From positions 2,114,091 to 2,178,090 of the forward strand of contig CM030945.1 of NCBI GenBank assembly GCA_018136815.1: a stretch of DNA of 64,000 nt, in the 5' to 3' direction. Below the pieces are notes generated by a model. It was not told the DNA's origin, made no database searches, and saw only the letters and a program-made list of their open reading frames with translations. Origin of the DNA: Isochrysis galbana (Eukaryota > Haptophyta > Isochrysidales > Isochrysidaceae). Below are positions 1 to 11,600 of the stretch, in pieces; positions within the stretch are counted from its first letter, which is position 1; the number at the start of each line of letters is the position of its first letter. The position numbers and the translations under genes were made by a program.

Positions 1-1023
1 TCTGATGCGTCGCGTCCTCCGCCGTCCCATGCTCGCCCACCGCCTCCATAGCCGTCTCTGCAAGAAGCATGCACCAGGGCCTGTCACATAGGACAATCAA
101 ACGTCTCGCTATCACAACAACTATCCACTTCCATAACCCATTCAGAATCCGTTGATTTTGGCAAATGCTCTATCTAAAGGTCACCGGCCGTGGCTTACCT
201 TCTCATCCCTCCAATTCCGCATGCGGCTTCTAGCTGCGGCAATAGGCGACGGATCACGAAGAAGTCCGAAAAAGTCCGTTCCCATCCATTGGGCTGTGGG
301 TACGAGCCTAAATATGTCTCACACCCAAAGCCAAAGGATGGCGCTCGGGTTGCCCATGGTGCATTAGAAGCGCCCGGGGGCTGCGGCGCCGTGTGGAGAT
401 CAGCAAGCGCCTCCCCGAGGGAACCGAGGGTGGACAGTCTACTGGAACCGAGAGGCTCAAAGTCCACCCACTCGAGCGCCAAGTAGCCACCTGAGGAAGA
501 CATGTGTCAAGTATGTGACTCACTGCACCGGGCTCAGATGCGTGGCGGTGCTCTGGGATGGGCAACCATCGCCATCAAGTAGGCCTGATATCAAGCAGAA
601 ACTGCCACAGCGCGCCCGAGTAGTAATGATCGAGCAGTGAGAGACTCTCTCCAAACGAATTCCTGGGAGCTGGGCAGAAGCACCTCCAAGAGGCATTGCA
701 CCGCTAGCAATGGGCTTGGGTATACGGACGAGTCCCCAGCCCAGCACGGCAGTTCTTAGCGCGCGCAATGAGGCAGCTTCCGCCGCGAACGCCTCGTTTG
801 CTTTGGGCAGGCTGGAGATCTTGCAGAAGACAGGCCCTTCGTTGGTATCGTACCGCCAGTGTGTTGTGCGGAGCCCTCTCTCTCCTCCTCCCGAGTTCAG
901 CTGTGTCACCTGCCGGGTTTTACCATAGCCTAGGCGCGAGAGCTCGCTGACGAGTGGGTCTCGCAGCGAGATGGCACCGATGAGGGGCAGCGATGCTAGC
1001 ATCGCCGTCCAGTGCATCCGCAC
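1..1023 (-). CDS. Fructosamine/ketosamine-3-kinase family protein, 3' end outside window
   Basis: Probable protein-deglycating kinase that phosphorylates fructosamine or ketosamine adducts. Exon 1 is 657-1023 and encodes a hydrophobic N-terminus (possible signal or transit peptide, about residues 1-18), then GGGERGLRTTHWRYDT and VFCKISS (the ATP-lysine strand), an EAASLRAL helix and RIPKPIASG. Exon 2 is 199-490 and holds YLALEWVDFEPLG, LGEALADLH, FGFGCETYLG and the family signature PQPNGW followed by FFVIRRLLPQLEAA. The intron 491-656 joins in phase (exon 1 ends C, exon 2 starts GT). Its donor GTTTGG is weak. A third exon may start at 57 after a TTGCAG acceptor, so the catalytic HGDLW-type motif would lie beyond position 1. 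The family match is clear. The exact substrate is inference. Confidence 0.8.
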
Positions 1024-1099
1024 TGCTCCGGCGCTGTCTCTCTCCCTCCCTCCCTACCCCTCCCTCACTCAAAGCCTTCCATGTTTAGAGTACAATACA

Positions 1100-1966
1100 T
1101 AATACTAGTAGCTATCGGGGGCCCCTGCGTTAGAGTTATATTGTTGTGTTAGTATAACCTTAGTGCTGCGGGACCGTAGCCCTTCGACGGCGACGGAGCC
1201 CCTACCCCGCGATGGGGGTGTGCGCGGTCGGCGCATCCCTCCCCTCGATGTTTGTCCTCCCCCCAGTGCTTGCACCGACCCCGCGCACCCCAGCGCGTCC
1301 TCTCCTCGAGTCCACGGTGGGGGAAAACCCCTTTCGGGTAAAAGCAACGCAGGGGGGGGGGGGTACTCGTGAGATAGGAGCCCAGAAACGCTAATCTCCC
1401 TCGCTAGAGCGAGTGGCCGCGGCGAGCCGCGGCCCTTCCCTCCTGGCTCTGGCGCTCCCGTCTTCTCTTACCCAAACGGGGCGAGAAGGCACGTATTTGC
1501 CGGAGGGGAGAGCTGCCGCTCCCCCCTCCCCTCCCTCTTCCCTTTTCCTCCTCTCTTCCCTGCGGCGGGGGCCCATGGCGCGCGCCTGCGGCCCCTCTTC
1601 AGGTCCCCAGGTGGCCTGCAGGGGCCTGGGAGCACAGCTTAGGGGGCAGGTGAGGCTGGGGCATGGCCCTGGCCCCTCCTGCCTCTCCCTCGCTGGCGCT
1701 CCGAGCCCCTGCGGGTCGACTGGAGCTGGCTGGGGGGTCCAGGGGGAGGAGGGGCTGGTCAGAGGGATGGGCTGGCCACGACAGGCCAGGGCGGGCGAAT
1801 CAGGCGTGCTTGTGGGGAGAGGGATGGGTCAGCATGGCAGTGTGCTCCTGGCAGGCCATCAGGCGTGCCAGGAGAGTGGGTGGTTCCTCCCCCATGGCAG
1901 GGGAGGAGTGAAGAGAGAGGGGGGCTCGTGCCCCCCCAATGGGCGAACTAAGTATAAACTTAGTTG
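1100..1966 (-). mobile_element. Short retroelement copy, reverse orientation, starting with the AACTAAG hairpin motif
   Basis: Read on the minus strand this copy begins at about 1966 with the AACTAAGTTTATACTTAG motif and then TTCGCCCATGG. It runs parallel to the element at 30307-31177 over about 750 bp: the same GC-rich, proline-rich frames appear, including the string GRAAAPPSPPS. Near 1250 it departs from that copy and continues into the CATCGCGGGG/CTCCGT module also seen at 3938-4115 and 38728-38893. So this copy has the same 5' part but a different 3' part. The open frames inside (for example 1413-1997) are low-complexity and not credible proteins. Confidence 0.7.
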
Positions 1967-2259
1967 GGGTTTTGAAACTCCGATGGCAACCAGTTAATAA
2001 GCAGTTAATAGGCAGTTTCAAAACCCCTCCGATTATTCATCGTAGGGCGGTCAAACAGTGTTTTTTTATAAGGGGTGAAAAAAAGACCATCTCAGAATTG
2101 AGGAAATTTGAGGATTTTTCACGGTAGAAAGTTCCCAATACACCCAACTAGCACATATCCGGGGTCCATTAGGACCCGGACCCCCCCCTTGGGCCCCCAC
2201 AACAAAACGTAATCAAAAAAAGACGTAAGAATATTAAAAGGTTTTTTTGTAGCTCTCAA
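1967..2259. repeat. AT-richer repeat block with an inverted GGGGTTTTGAAACT motif and an element 3' end
   Basis: GGGGTTTTGAAACT at 1967 and its reverse complement at about 2015 form a small inverted repeat beside the retroelement end. Further right, TAGGGCGGTCAAACAG (near 2043) recurs inverted at about 59889. The block closes with GTAAGAATATTAAAAGG plus a T-run at 2224-2248, the same 3' end as the element at 57472-58233. No gene is seen. Confidence 0.5.
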
Positions 2260-2419
2260 GTGACAACTTGTCGTCAAGTGCATGAGTGTTCAAGTCTCTC
2301 GAGGCTCATCCAATCATGCGCATGGTCTGCCTCAAGCACCCCGTCGCCACCACTCACCACACGACGACATCAGGGCCATCAACCATCACAATTTTGCGTC
2401 ATTTGCGTCACCATGCCCA

Positions 2420-3744
2420 TCACTCCATTAGCGGAGCCATCCATTCCCCTACCGGCGAAATCGACTGGTCATTGCCGGACATCATCTCGGTGCCTACATT
2501 AGCCCCCTCTTCAACAAAGCATTGGACACCACTGGTGTGTCCAACTACATTCCATCCCCTGTGTGAGCGGCGTTTCATGAACCTAGACAAGCTGTTTGGC
2601 TTCCTCTCCAAAAGCTCATCTTGATCCCGACTTGTGGTGGCTGGCCCATCACAAAAGGATTCGAGACGCGATGTGGCCAGGTGAGTAGCAATGCAGGTGA
2701 CAATGAGCAGAGCAAAGCCCAATCCACTCGACGAGACCAGCAACGGCAGGGCCCAGTGAGGAGGGCGGAAAGGAGGGTTCTCCACCTTGATCCATTCACG
2801 ATGGGGATGGGGACGCGGAGTCCGCTTTGAGCAATCACACGTCCTACAACATGCGCCGCGATGGATCTCGCAGATCGACGCGCACATCTCAGGCTGCAGC
2901 CGCAGCAACGGGCACGACACAAGGTGAACTTGGGAGCACGCCTACAAAGAGGTGACAAGGTACAGCGTCTTGCGGTTAGCCGAGCCGGCGACGGAATCGC
3001 CACTGAAACATGAGGGGCGACAGCAAGTGTTTCCAACAGACTGCCGGGAATGCACAAGCCTTCTGAAAGGAGTTGATTCCGCGTGCGTTGTGGTGTGCGC
3101 CATGCTCGGGGGCAGTGATGTACATGAAAGAATGGACTGCTCGCATTGGGCCCGAGGAATGCCCGGCCAGCCTCACAGAGCGGCTCGAGGACCTTACGGA
3201 GTCCCATGTTGTCAATGTCATTGCAATCTGCCGATTCCTTGGGCTCGCGCAAAGGCGGGGGCAATGGCGGGGAAGCGGGCGAAGAGTGGGGGGGCGGTGC
3301 ATCTGAGAAGAGCACGAACGGTCGTGCGGCGGGTCTGGCCTCAAGCTTGACGTGCAGCCCCGCTTCTAGCTGTTCGAGTGAGAGCTGTGCGATTCGCTGC
3401 TGCATCTGCTGGACGGTGGCGCTTCCGGCTGGCGCAGCGAGCACGAAGGCGGAGAAAAGTGGTGAGGCGTCTCCATTGACAATCACGTGCTCAATCGACG
3501 CGCCAACCACGCCGGCGAGCCCCTCGCCCAGGGAGGAAGGAGTGGGGAGCGGCGGGCGGAGGCGGAGGTCGATCCTCACGGCCGCCATCCGCTCTCCGCC
3601 AGGCCAGAGGGGTGGGAGGGGAGGGGGCATGGGGACGGAGTGCGGGGCAGGCGGAACACTGCTCGCTGGCGCCCCCGGAGGCGCCGATGGAGCGCCCGCC
3701 ATCCCCGCCACTGTGCACAGTAGCAAGGAGAGCATGGGCGCCAT
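2420..3744 (-). CDS. Predicted secreted or single-pass membrane protein, Cys-rich near the membrane
   Basis: No family recognised. Exon 1 (3198-3744, in-frame ATG) starts with a signal-peptide-like segment (MAPMLSLLLCTVAGMAGA), then a proline-rich linker and a roughly 100-residue globular stretch containing VQQMQQRIAQLSLEQLEAGL. A strong donor (CTCC|GTAAGG) ends it. Exon 2 starts at 3062 after CTTTCAG and keeps phase (GLCIPGSLLETLAVAP). Its 3' end, around 3000, is not resolved. The last exon (2420-2941, acceptor TTTGTAG) has a Cys-rich run (ACSQVHL, CPLL, MCASICE, ACCRTCDC), then a hydrophobic segment WALPLLVSSSGLGFALLIV fit for one membrane pass, and a polar tail of about 85 residues. The topology would be type I. 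The intron between exons 2 and 3 would be unusually short, so that junction is uncertain. Confidence 0.55.
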
Positions 3745-3937
3745 CGCGGCCCCGCCGAAAGGGGGGGGGGGGAAGAGAGAGAGAGAGAAGATGAGGACGA
3801 GAGAGAGAGATGTCGGAACGTGAGATAGGAGAGGGATAAGAGAATGAATGCCTCAAGGGAGGAAGCGAAGAGCGAGAAGAAAAGTTAGGGGTGTTCACGT
3901 GAAGAGAAAATGAAACGAGCAGGGAGGGAGAGAGGAG

Positions 3938-4115
3938 GCGCGTTGGAAATTGTAGTCTTGTAAGAGGTCTTGTTGTTAGCTAGCATCCCTAGCCACATCC
4001 ACCGGACGAGCCATGCGACAACCGCGCACACCCGCATCGCGGGGGAGGGACTCCGTTGCCGGTGAGGCACGTTCCCTCAGCACTAGGATTCAACTAGGAC
4101 AACAAGAAAACTCTG
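3938..4115 (+). repeat. Interspersed repeat module (copy 1 of at least 3)
   Basis: TTGGAAATTGTAGTCTTG, AAGAGGTCTTG, the near-palindrome CTAGCATCCCTAG, CATCGCGGGGGAGG, CTCCGTTGCCG and AGCACTAGGA follow each other here. They recur in the same order at 38728-38893, in part at 47917-47960, and the right half recurs inverted at about 1150-1250. It lies about 200 bp upstream of the start codon of the gene at 2420-3744. Confidence 0.75.
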
Positions 4116-4285
4116 ACAAGGCGCAAGGCGGGGATGGGACAGAGTCGTAGTCAGGTGTGGTGCTCCTATTATGAAGGAGCCAGGAGCCTAGGGCCTAGGG
4201 CTGGGGAGAGAGCCGCTGTTCCTAGATGGGAAATACAGTGAGGGGGGTTCCAAATACGGTAGATAGTAGATACGGTCTCGACTAT
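4116..4285. other. Intergenic, with a hAT-terminus-like motif
   Basis: No gene is seen. CTAGATGGGAAATACAGTG at about 4223-4241 matches the motif just upstream of the transposase remnant at 27320 and is followed by AAATACGGT variants. It is probably a piece of the same transposon end. Confidence 0.4.
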
Positions 4286-4740
4286 AAGTTATTTATACTT
4301 GGTCGCCATGGAGCGCGCCGGCGCTCCCCTCCTCTCTTTCGGAATGGAGCAGTCGCTAGCTAAGCGACCGTCAGAAGAGGCCGAGCAGGTGAGCGCGATT
4401 CCCGTCGCGCCACACGGCGCGTGGCCTCGGCCACACCACTCTCAGCAGCCATGCTGGTCCCCGGGGGATAGCAAGCTGTGAGCCACACCGGACCCACAAC
4501 AGAAAAGCCGCACAGACCTTCCATTGACCATTGATTGGGCATGCCTTATGGCAGAGGCCTCACTCACCCTGGCGACGGCCGCGCCGCCTCGGCGGCGCGG
4601 CCCGAGACCGGGTGGCCCCTGTGGGCACAAACCTCCCACATCCACATCACCAGATTCCAGATTATAGCACCATTCCAGAGAAGCGACACCTCACCCTACA
4701 TCACAACCTGACATCCCTGGCGGGACCCCTCCAATAGGGA
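4286..4740 (+). mobile_element. LINE 5'-end fragment
   Basis: It starts with a degraded form of the shared motif (ATTTATACTTGGTCGCC), then ATGGAGCGCGCCGGCGCT. The encoded N-terminus (MERAGAPLLSFG, then PVAPHGAWPRPHHSQQPC) matches the start of the LINE frame at 14763, with a short internal deletion. The fragment stops by about 4740 without any endonuclease or reverse-transcriptase sequence. Confidence 0.7.
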
Positions 4741-4784
4741 GGACCGGAAGACGCACCCACACGCGCACAGAACCCACACCAACC

Positions 4785-5300
4785 AAAACTTCATAATATT
4801 CTTACCGCACTCGCGGCGAATGGAACCGCTATCTACACGTAGCATACTTTCTACACCCCCACTCCCCCGGCCCTTCTCCCCCCGCCATCAGGCGGCTCCC
4901 CCCGTGCACTACTAGGGGGATCGGGGTGAAGGGTGAAGGGCTTAGATATGGTCCGGTGGCCTGCGCCCCCCCCCCGGTGATCCGTTCCCCCCTCCTCCTA
5001 TGCCTACCGGGCTAGCGGCGGCCTCAGACCCGACTTATCCTGTAAACAGGTGCGGGGCTTACATATTTTTCAATGAGCGGAGCTCTCGCTCCGCCCACCC
5101 CCTTCTCCGCGCTCTCTCTCCCCTCTCCCTCTCCTGCAGGCACGCGCGATGGCGCATGGCGCGCCTGCGACAGGCCACAGGCTTGCAGCTGCCCCTGGCG
5201 ACCCCTGGAGGTCCTAGAGGCCAGCTCAGGGGGCAGAGGAGGCTGGGGCTGGGCCCTGGCCTACCGACTCCAAGGCAACCTCCCGCGCAGCAATGGCAAT
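4785..5300 (-). mobile_element. Truncated copy of the 57472-58233 element, inverted
   Basis: On the minus strand the 3' end CGCGAGTGCGGTAAGAATATT lies near 4794-4814. Upstream of it come GTAGATAGCGGTTCCATTCG, the GAAGGGCCGGGGG run and the GGGGCAGCTGCAAGCC region, all parallel to 57780-58220. The copy ends at about 5300 and lacks the AACTAAG start, so it is 5'-truncated, as expected for target-primed reverse transcription. Confidence 0.65.
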
Positions 5301-5648
5301 GGCTACGTGCGCCACATACCTGCGGTACGCCTCCTTCTCCAGGCGTGCGCCCCTGCTGTAGATAGGGGTAAAGGGATTAGATATGGTCCGGGGTGCCCCC
5401 CCCCCCCCGGTGTTCTAGTTCCCGGGCTGGGCGGCGGCTCGATCCCGTCCTCTCCCTTCACACTCTCTCGCTTTCTTAACTCTTCTCACCTGCTCTCTTA
5501 TGTATATACCCCATTTCCTCCGGTTGCAAACACACTCTTCCCCCCCCCCCCCCCCCTCCCCATTTCCCTTCCGCTCCTCGGCGCCGCTGCGGAGCCGTCC
5601 GCCGCCCCCTCTCCCCTTCTCTCCCCTTCCCCTTTCCCCTCTCGTGCG
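5301..5648. other. Upstream region of the IML1 gene, pyrimidine-rich
   Basis: It contains CT and C runs, including a long C tract at about 5539-5560 and repeated CTCCCCTT near 5610-5640, just before the start codon. A core promoter or 5' UTR is likely, but I see no definite TATA box. Confidence 0.4.
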
Positions 5649-8600
5649 ATGGGCCGTACCTGCGTGGCAACGCTCTCCCTCCACACCGCCGACCAGTCGG
5701 AGGAGGAACTCCTCCTCTCTGCCGAGCTGCTCGAGGAGCTGAAGCTTTCGGCCGGCAGCTTCCTCGAGATCCGGCCACAGAGGAAACCAGAGGGAGAGGG
5801 AGAGGGCGCGAGCGGGGCGGCGGGGCTAGGGGGCAATCTAATCCTCCAGGTCGGACACGCGCATCCACCCAAGGGCTCGCACGCAGTCTCGCTCCTCGCG
5901 GCGGCTGCCTCGCTCTACAACCTCGCTTCGAGAGAGGCGGTGGAGCTTGCCGCAGTGCCGCCCGCTGCTGCGGCACTCGAGTGGGTTGAGATGGTCTTCA
6001 AGGACCAGTACCTCTCACGTGGGGATATATGGTATTGGATGCAGCAATTGATGGATGAGTGAGTCGCTGCGAGGCAGAGCACGGCCGGGAACGTCGCATC
6101 ATCCTACTGCCTAGCATGTGGAGGCGGATCTCACTGCACGTGATGCCGCTCCACACCCACCCACACGCGCCCTTTCTCAGCACCGCGCCAAGCTCTAGCT
6201 GTGAACCCTAGTCCTGGACCGATCCATGCTCATGCAATCAGCCCCTGCACTAACGCAGATCTCCCAATATTTTCCTCTCAAAGACGTTCGAGCACTGCGG
6301 TTCCCGTGTTGCCGTCTCGGGCATGGCCCGTGCAGGTCAAGCGGTTGGTAGCGGAGCTCTTGGGCCGCACACACGCGTCTCGTTCCGATCGCGATCCGCT
6401 ACATTCTTTCTCCTAGTGCAGGTTGTGCGAACAGATCTACGCAGCCCTTGCCCGCAGCTCCCAGTGTGGCAGCCCCTTCGCTCGGCGCCTGCCTGCCAAT
6501 ACTAGGTATCAGGATGCCTGTCGACTCCACGTGCCCCACTCATCAGATCTCGACGGAGCTGTGGGACACTCACGAGGGCTCGGGCGAGCTGCACGTCGAC
6601 CGGGCAATGGCTTTCCTCTCCGCACTATTTGACAAGTGGAAGGCGCTTGGCGTGTCGCACAACCTCACAGTGGTCCTATTTGCCCGATGCTTCACTACGC
6701 AAGCCTTACCGGGTGCAAAGCCACCTGAGATGACAGCAGTCACTACGCAGGCCTTACCGCACCCAGCTCCGCATGCTTCCCATCGCGCTGGACTCCATAA
6801 CTCAGCCGCCAGAAATCCGGCGCAATGCTCTCCCGCAGCAGAAAGTGGACCCTCCCTAGATCCCAATTGCATGTGCGCAAAAGGACAAGCTGCCCCCGTA
6901 TCTGCTACCCCGAACTCCATGAATGGTACCCGTCAAATGGCCAGCGCTGTGCCTAGCAACGAGTTGAGCTGCGAAGCCAGACCATTGGCTGGCGCGATTA
7001 CCTGCACAGAGAGCATGGAGGCGCCAACACAGATAGCTGTCAGCGGCTCTCCAAACCGAGGCGCCGCCGACGGCGATGGCACCAAAGATTACTCAAGCAG
7101 ATTGGTTAGTAGGCCTCGTGGCTTGGGCGTGCAGGGCTCGGAAGGTCGTGGCGCTTCGATAGAGGAGAATCCTCCACCCGTCAGAGAGAGGAACCTCTCA
7201 ACATGTCAGTCGCAGACACTGCCATCACTTTCTTCTTCAGACGCGCTCTCAAGAGCAGCACTCTCGTTTGATGGTACAAATAGTGGCGATGGCGCCAGCA
7301 GCCATGGGCGTGAGGATTGTGCCGAAGCGGCTGCGTCGGCCATCCGGCCATCACCTAAAGCCATACCTGCCGATTTACTTCCGTCAGGTTCGCTGGTGGC
7401 CTCAGCCATGCAGATCATCCCTTCTGCCTTGCGCCAGCTTACCGTCGACGCAGGAAAGACTCCCAGGGATACGCCTCCGATAGATGCGGGACCGCAGCTA
7501 CGCCTCCGATCTCGAGAAAGCTCACAGCTTGAGCCCCCCACATCCCATTTGTTGTCGCGGCGCGAAGTTCCTCCCGCCACTCCGTCAGTCACACCCTTCT
7601 CTCCTCCCCGGCCCGAGTTCACTGGCGGAGCACGTGCAGCTGCACTGAATGGGCTCTCGGAGAATGCAGCCGGTGACGATACAGAGGGAGGACGCCGCGA
7701 TCGGCGCCCTGGCAGTAGTGCGCGTGACAAGGGGCTAATGCTTGATTGTGCAGGAAGGCCGCACACAGACTATTACAAGCTGGTCGTGGAGTCCGAGTCG
7801 AGGCAGGAGTGGGAGACTCTTATCGAACAGATGCGGACCGAGATCGAACGATTCAGACAGGTGAAAGTTCCATTGTTTTAGAGCACTCCGTGAGCATGCG
7901 CACTGGAGGCGTGCATTTGCCCCTTCCGCGGCCGGCGAGCTATTGATGTCCATCCTCCCCACCCCACGCATGAAACCCCCACCCTGTCCCTCATGCATAC
8001 ACATTCCCACCCAACTTACACCCATAAGGCTCTTCGGCGACGTGCGGCACATTCGTTCCACCAAAAAGCCGACCGTCAAAGAGCCAATTCTCGCCAGCGA
8101 CGCTCAACTTCACCCTCATATGGCCGAGATCCAAGCTCTAGCAGAAGCGACAACCATCCCGCATGTGGTATTATTGCTCGCGGAGACAAATCCCCGGAGG
8201 CAGATGGGGCTATAGGCGACCATGGTCCGGGTGCACGTGATTGCAGCCACGACTTTGCCATACCCGCCCACTCCCTATCGGATGCTGCAACCGCATTCTG
8301 CGGTCCTGAGGATGCCTCCCCTCTCCCTCTCGGCTTGTCGAACGCGTCGGAGGGAAATTTCCTGGAATCAATCAACCTTGCCCTTGATGTCCTCGAATGC
8401 TCGTACGAGGAACTCGATCTTGCCTCGACGGGAAAGTCCGTGCTCGTTCTGACCGCCGGCTCGGGTGTGTTCTCGGTGGATCAGGTATTGCTTGCCAACG
8501 CAAACTTCCTTCAACCAAGACTGCGTGATGGCGCTAGGGTTCGCGTGCGAATGACCAATCACTCCCCAGCTCGATCTCAAATACATCCCGTGAAGCGGAA

Positions 8601-11600
8601 CTCGATCATGGTCCATATATACCCTGTGCCTCGTGTCTCCCCTTCTCTCAGACCTTGTCCGCCATCTCGAAGCAACGCATGATTGACAACGGCATTGGGT
8701 GCGATCTCGTTTGCGCCGGCTCCCCGCCATTGCACATGGTGCCCGTGTTCAAGTATATTCAACCGCAGCGTCCTTCCGCGCCGCACACCGATGTTGCACA
8801 AGCCTCGTCACATCTTTCGTCCACTGAGAGGACTCCTGGAGACCATCTACACATGCATCATCTGCCATCGTCGTCGACGATGCCTTGGCCGCCTGTGGCA
8901 CCTAGATGGACCATTCCCGCTCAAACTCCGACTGCCCCGCCTACTTCTGCGGCCGCCTCCGATGTCCCCTTCGTCGTGCCCCACTGGATACTTACGTCAT
9001 TTACGGACCCACCTCCCCCGCTACCATTCCCTGCAGCACGCCTTACCTACGCACCTGATGCCGGAGAGTCTACCGATACCAAGATCGATGAAGGTGGCGA
9101 GTCGCTGATCGTACCACTCGCTATGCCGCGTTTGCCACCATTGCTAGGTCTGCCCCCGCGCCGAACGGCTTTAGCGCCGCCTCTCAAACATCCTTCACGC
9201 GAGCATGGAAGCAGCAATGTCAGCTGTGCACGTGGCCACAAGATGCCAAGCCCCTGCGAGACCTGCACCGCTGCCGCTCCGATGGCTACTGAGTCGCAAC
9301 AGTCGTCTCGCCGCTCTACGATCTCGCGGTGCGAGGAGGACGCCGAAGAAAGCGACCCCATGTTCGAGGCCGAGGATGCAGGCCAAGCTCACGTCAACTT
9401 GCCCGGCAGTAATCTCGAGGTGGAATCTGACCCGAGCGAAAGACCCGCTCAATGCTTCGCGGATGTTGACAATGAGGCTGAAGGACTGGCACATGCGCCG
9501 GCCCTGGCGACGCCCACACCTGTCGACGCTCTTGGTCCAGAAAAAGCTCCGACCTCACGATCCCAAAGATCGGACCTTCACAACATGTGTATGTCTCAAG
9601 CACCTGCTCCTGCCCCATCACACCAGCGTGGTGTCGGCTTTGGCTTCTTCAATGGACGCCGCGTGTTTGGCTCGACAATCTATGATGCAGTTGACGAGTC
9701 TTCACTGCGACGTGCAGCCGTTGCACACGACTCGGGCGTCTTCGGGGTGCGGCAGCGCATTTGTCGACATGCGCGCGCCCACAGTCTCGGAGGAGGATTG
9801 GGAGGCAGCTCGATGGGAGGGCTCGCGGGCAGTCTTGGGAGTGGCTTAGCTGGGAGCCTCACGGACGGTCAGGGTGGAGAGGGAAGATTGGGTATGAATG
9901 TCGGCGGTAACAGCTCTCCGTCGAGATGGTTTGGATCGAACGGCAATCTGCCTAGAGCAACTGGAGAAGAAACTGGTTCTCTTGTGCCCGCCTCGTTGCC
10001 TTGCGGCTCTCCGCCGCCATCACGCGTGCCGGCCAATCAAGCAAAATCTTTGCCTTCGTCACCATTTCCCGCACCTGCGTCTGGTCATGGACAACCACCT
10101 TACCGGCCTCTTGGTGCGTGCGTAGCCATAGGCGGCGGTTCTCCCTCCCTCGCGTGCAAGGGGCCCCAGCGAGACGTCGATGGAGATTCTCCAGCACCCT
10201 CGCCATCTCCTAGTGCCAGCCGATCGCTCGCCATACCCCATCGTGGCTCTCCTGGCGGCGTTCACACGGGGGGCACGACACATGGTGGAGCCTGCTACCG
10301 CCCTTGGATCGACCTCAGTGAGTCCGGCTACAGCGGTAGCTTTGGTGCCAACTTGTTGGGAGGGAGTTGTGGCGGCAGTGTTGCCAGCCTTGGGGGCTCT
10401 CTGGGGGCATTAGCTTGCGATCACTCGTCAGGCTCGCACTCTCCATCCCGCCCTGAGTCTCCCAACCCGGGCAGTAGCTCTGGTGGGTCATCGCCTCGTT
10501 TGTACCCTCGGGCGTCCTTTGACTGCGGGTTGGTTGGACCTGGGACCGTGCTGGGAGAGCCGCATCCAACTGGTGGCCGTTTTACTCCTGCAGCCTCCCC
10601 ACTACTTGGTGCTTCTGCGGGAGCAGGATTCCCGCCAGGATTTGCGCTTGAGCCCACGCCTATCGTTGGCAATCCCGGGGGTGGATTGATCGGGAATATC
10701 GCAGGCAGCTTTGGAGGGGGTGTGCTGAGCGACGGAGCGTCTGATCTCCGCAGCTCACTTTGCGCGGGGTTGCATTCTCTCCTCCCATCGTTTCCAACGG
10801 TGTGCGCTGCACCACCACTTCTACCACACACATTCGCAATGCGCCCGAACGCAAACCAACGCAATGGAGATGCAGAAGCGACAGCGGAGGTGGCTCCTAT
10901 TGAAGGAGGCGCCCTGTCATCGACGTCTGGAGCCCAGACTAGTCCATGCATTCCCACGCAAAGCTGTCAAAGCACTGCACTTGTCACTTCAAGCGGCGGT
11001 ACCGCCAGCGGAGCCATTCCTTCTCTCCCGCCTCACATGTTTCCCCCGGCAGCGGGTACCCCTGCGGCTGCCTCTGCCTCGGCTACTGTAGCGCAATTTG
11101 TGCCAGTTTCGCGCCCGACGAATCCATTCTCCTTCCGATTTCCTGCTGACGCGCGCGAGTTGAAGAAGATGTCCGAGACATCTTATGCTCGTCGTCGCTG
11201 GTTGCATGTGCGGTCCTCCACGGCTGAGTATTTTGCTGGAGCTCTTGAGAATCCTTCCGACAAGGGTACAGCGAGATTAAATGCAGGTGGCGTGGTGGCC
11301 GCAGCCCAAACGGGGAGCCCAGATATTGTCCGCTTGGCACCAGCATTGCGCTATGTGGAATCCCGATCTAGTCTACGCGGATCTCGCCGCTCTGGGGCCA
11401 TCGGTGGGGCTCCACTCCGTCATTTCCAACCTCACTTCGAGCACCAATGGACCTCGCTCTCACAACCAGCCATTCTTCCGCTCACAATGGACTGCACTAC
11501 GGAACAATTGCAGCTCATGAGACGCCAGCATGCCGGTGGAAACTCCAGCGGCGGGCTTTCTGGAGGTGGTTTGTGGACTGTCGCAGTACCGATGCAACAG

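Noticed and set aside
1413-1997. 194-aa frame as a gene
   Set aside because: It lies wholly inside a repeated element and the same string occurs in the copy at 30253-30879. The composition follows GC content.
5073-5648. N-terminal extension of the IML1 gene to 5073
   Set aside because: The extension crosses a retroelement fragment and C-runs and has low-complexity composition. Family similarity begins after 5649.
9195-10957. Several 75-180 aa frames antisense to IML1 exon 5
   Set aside because: Shadows of a long, compositionally biased exon, without motifs of their own.
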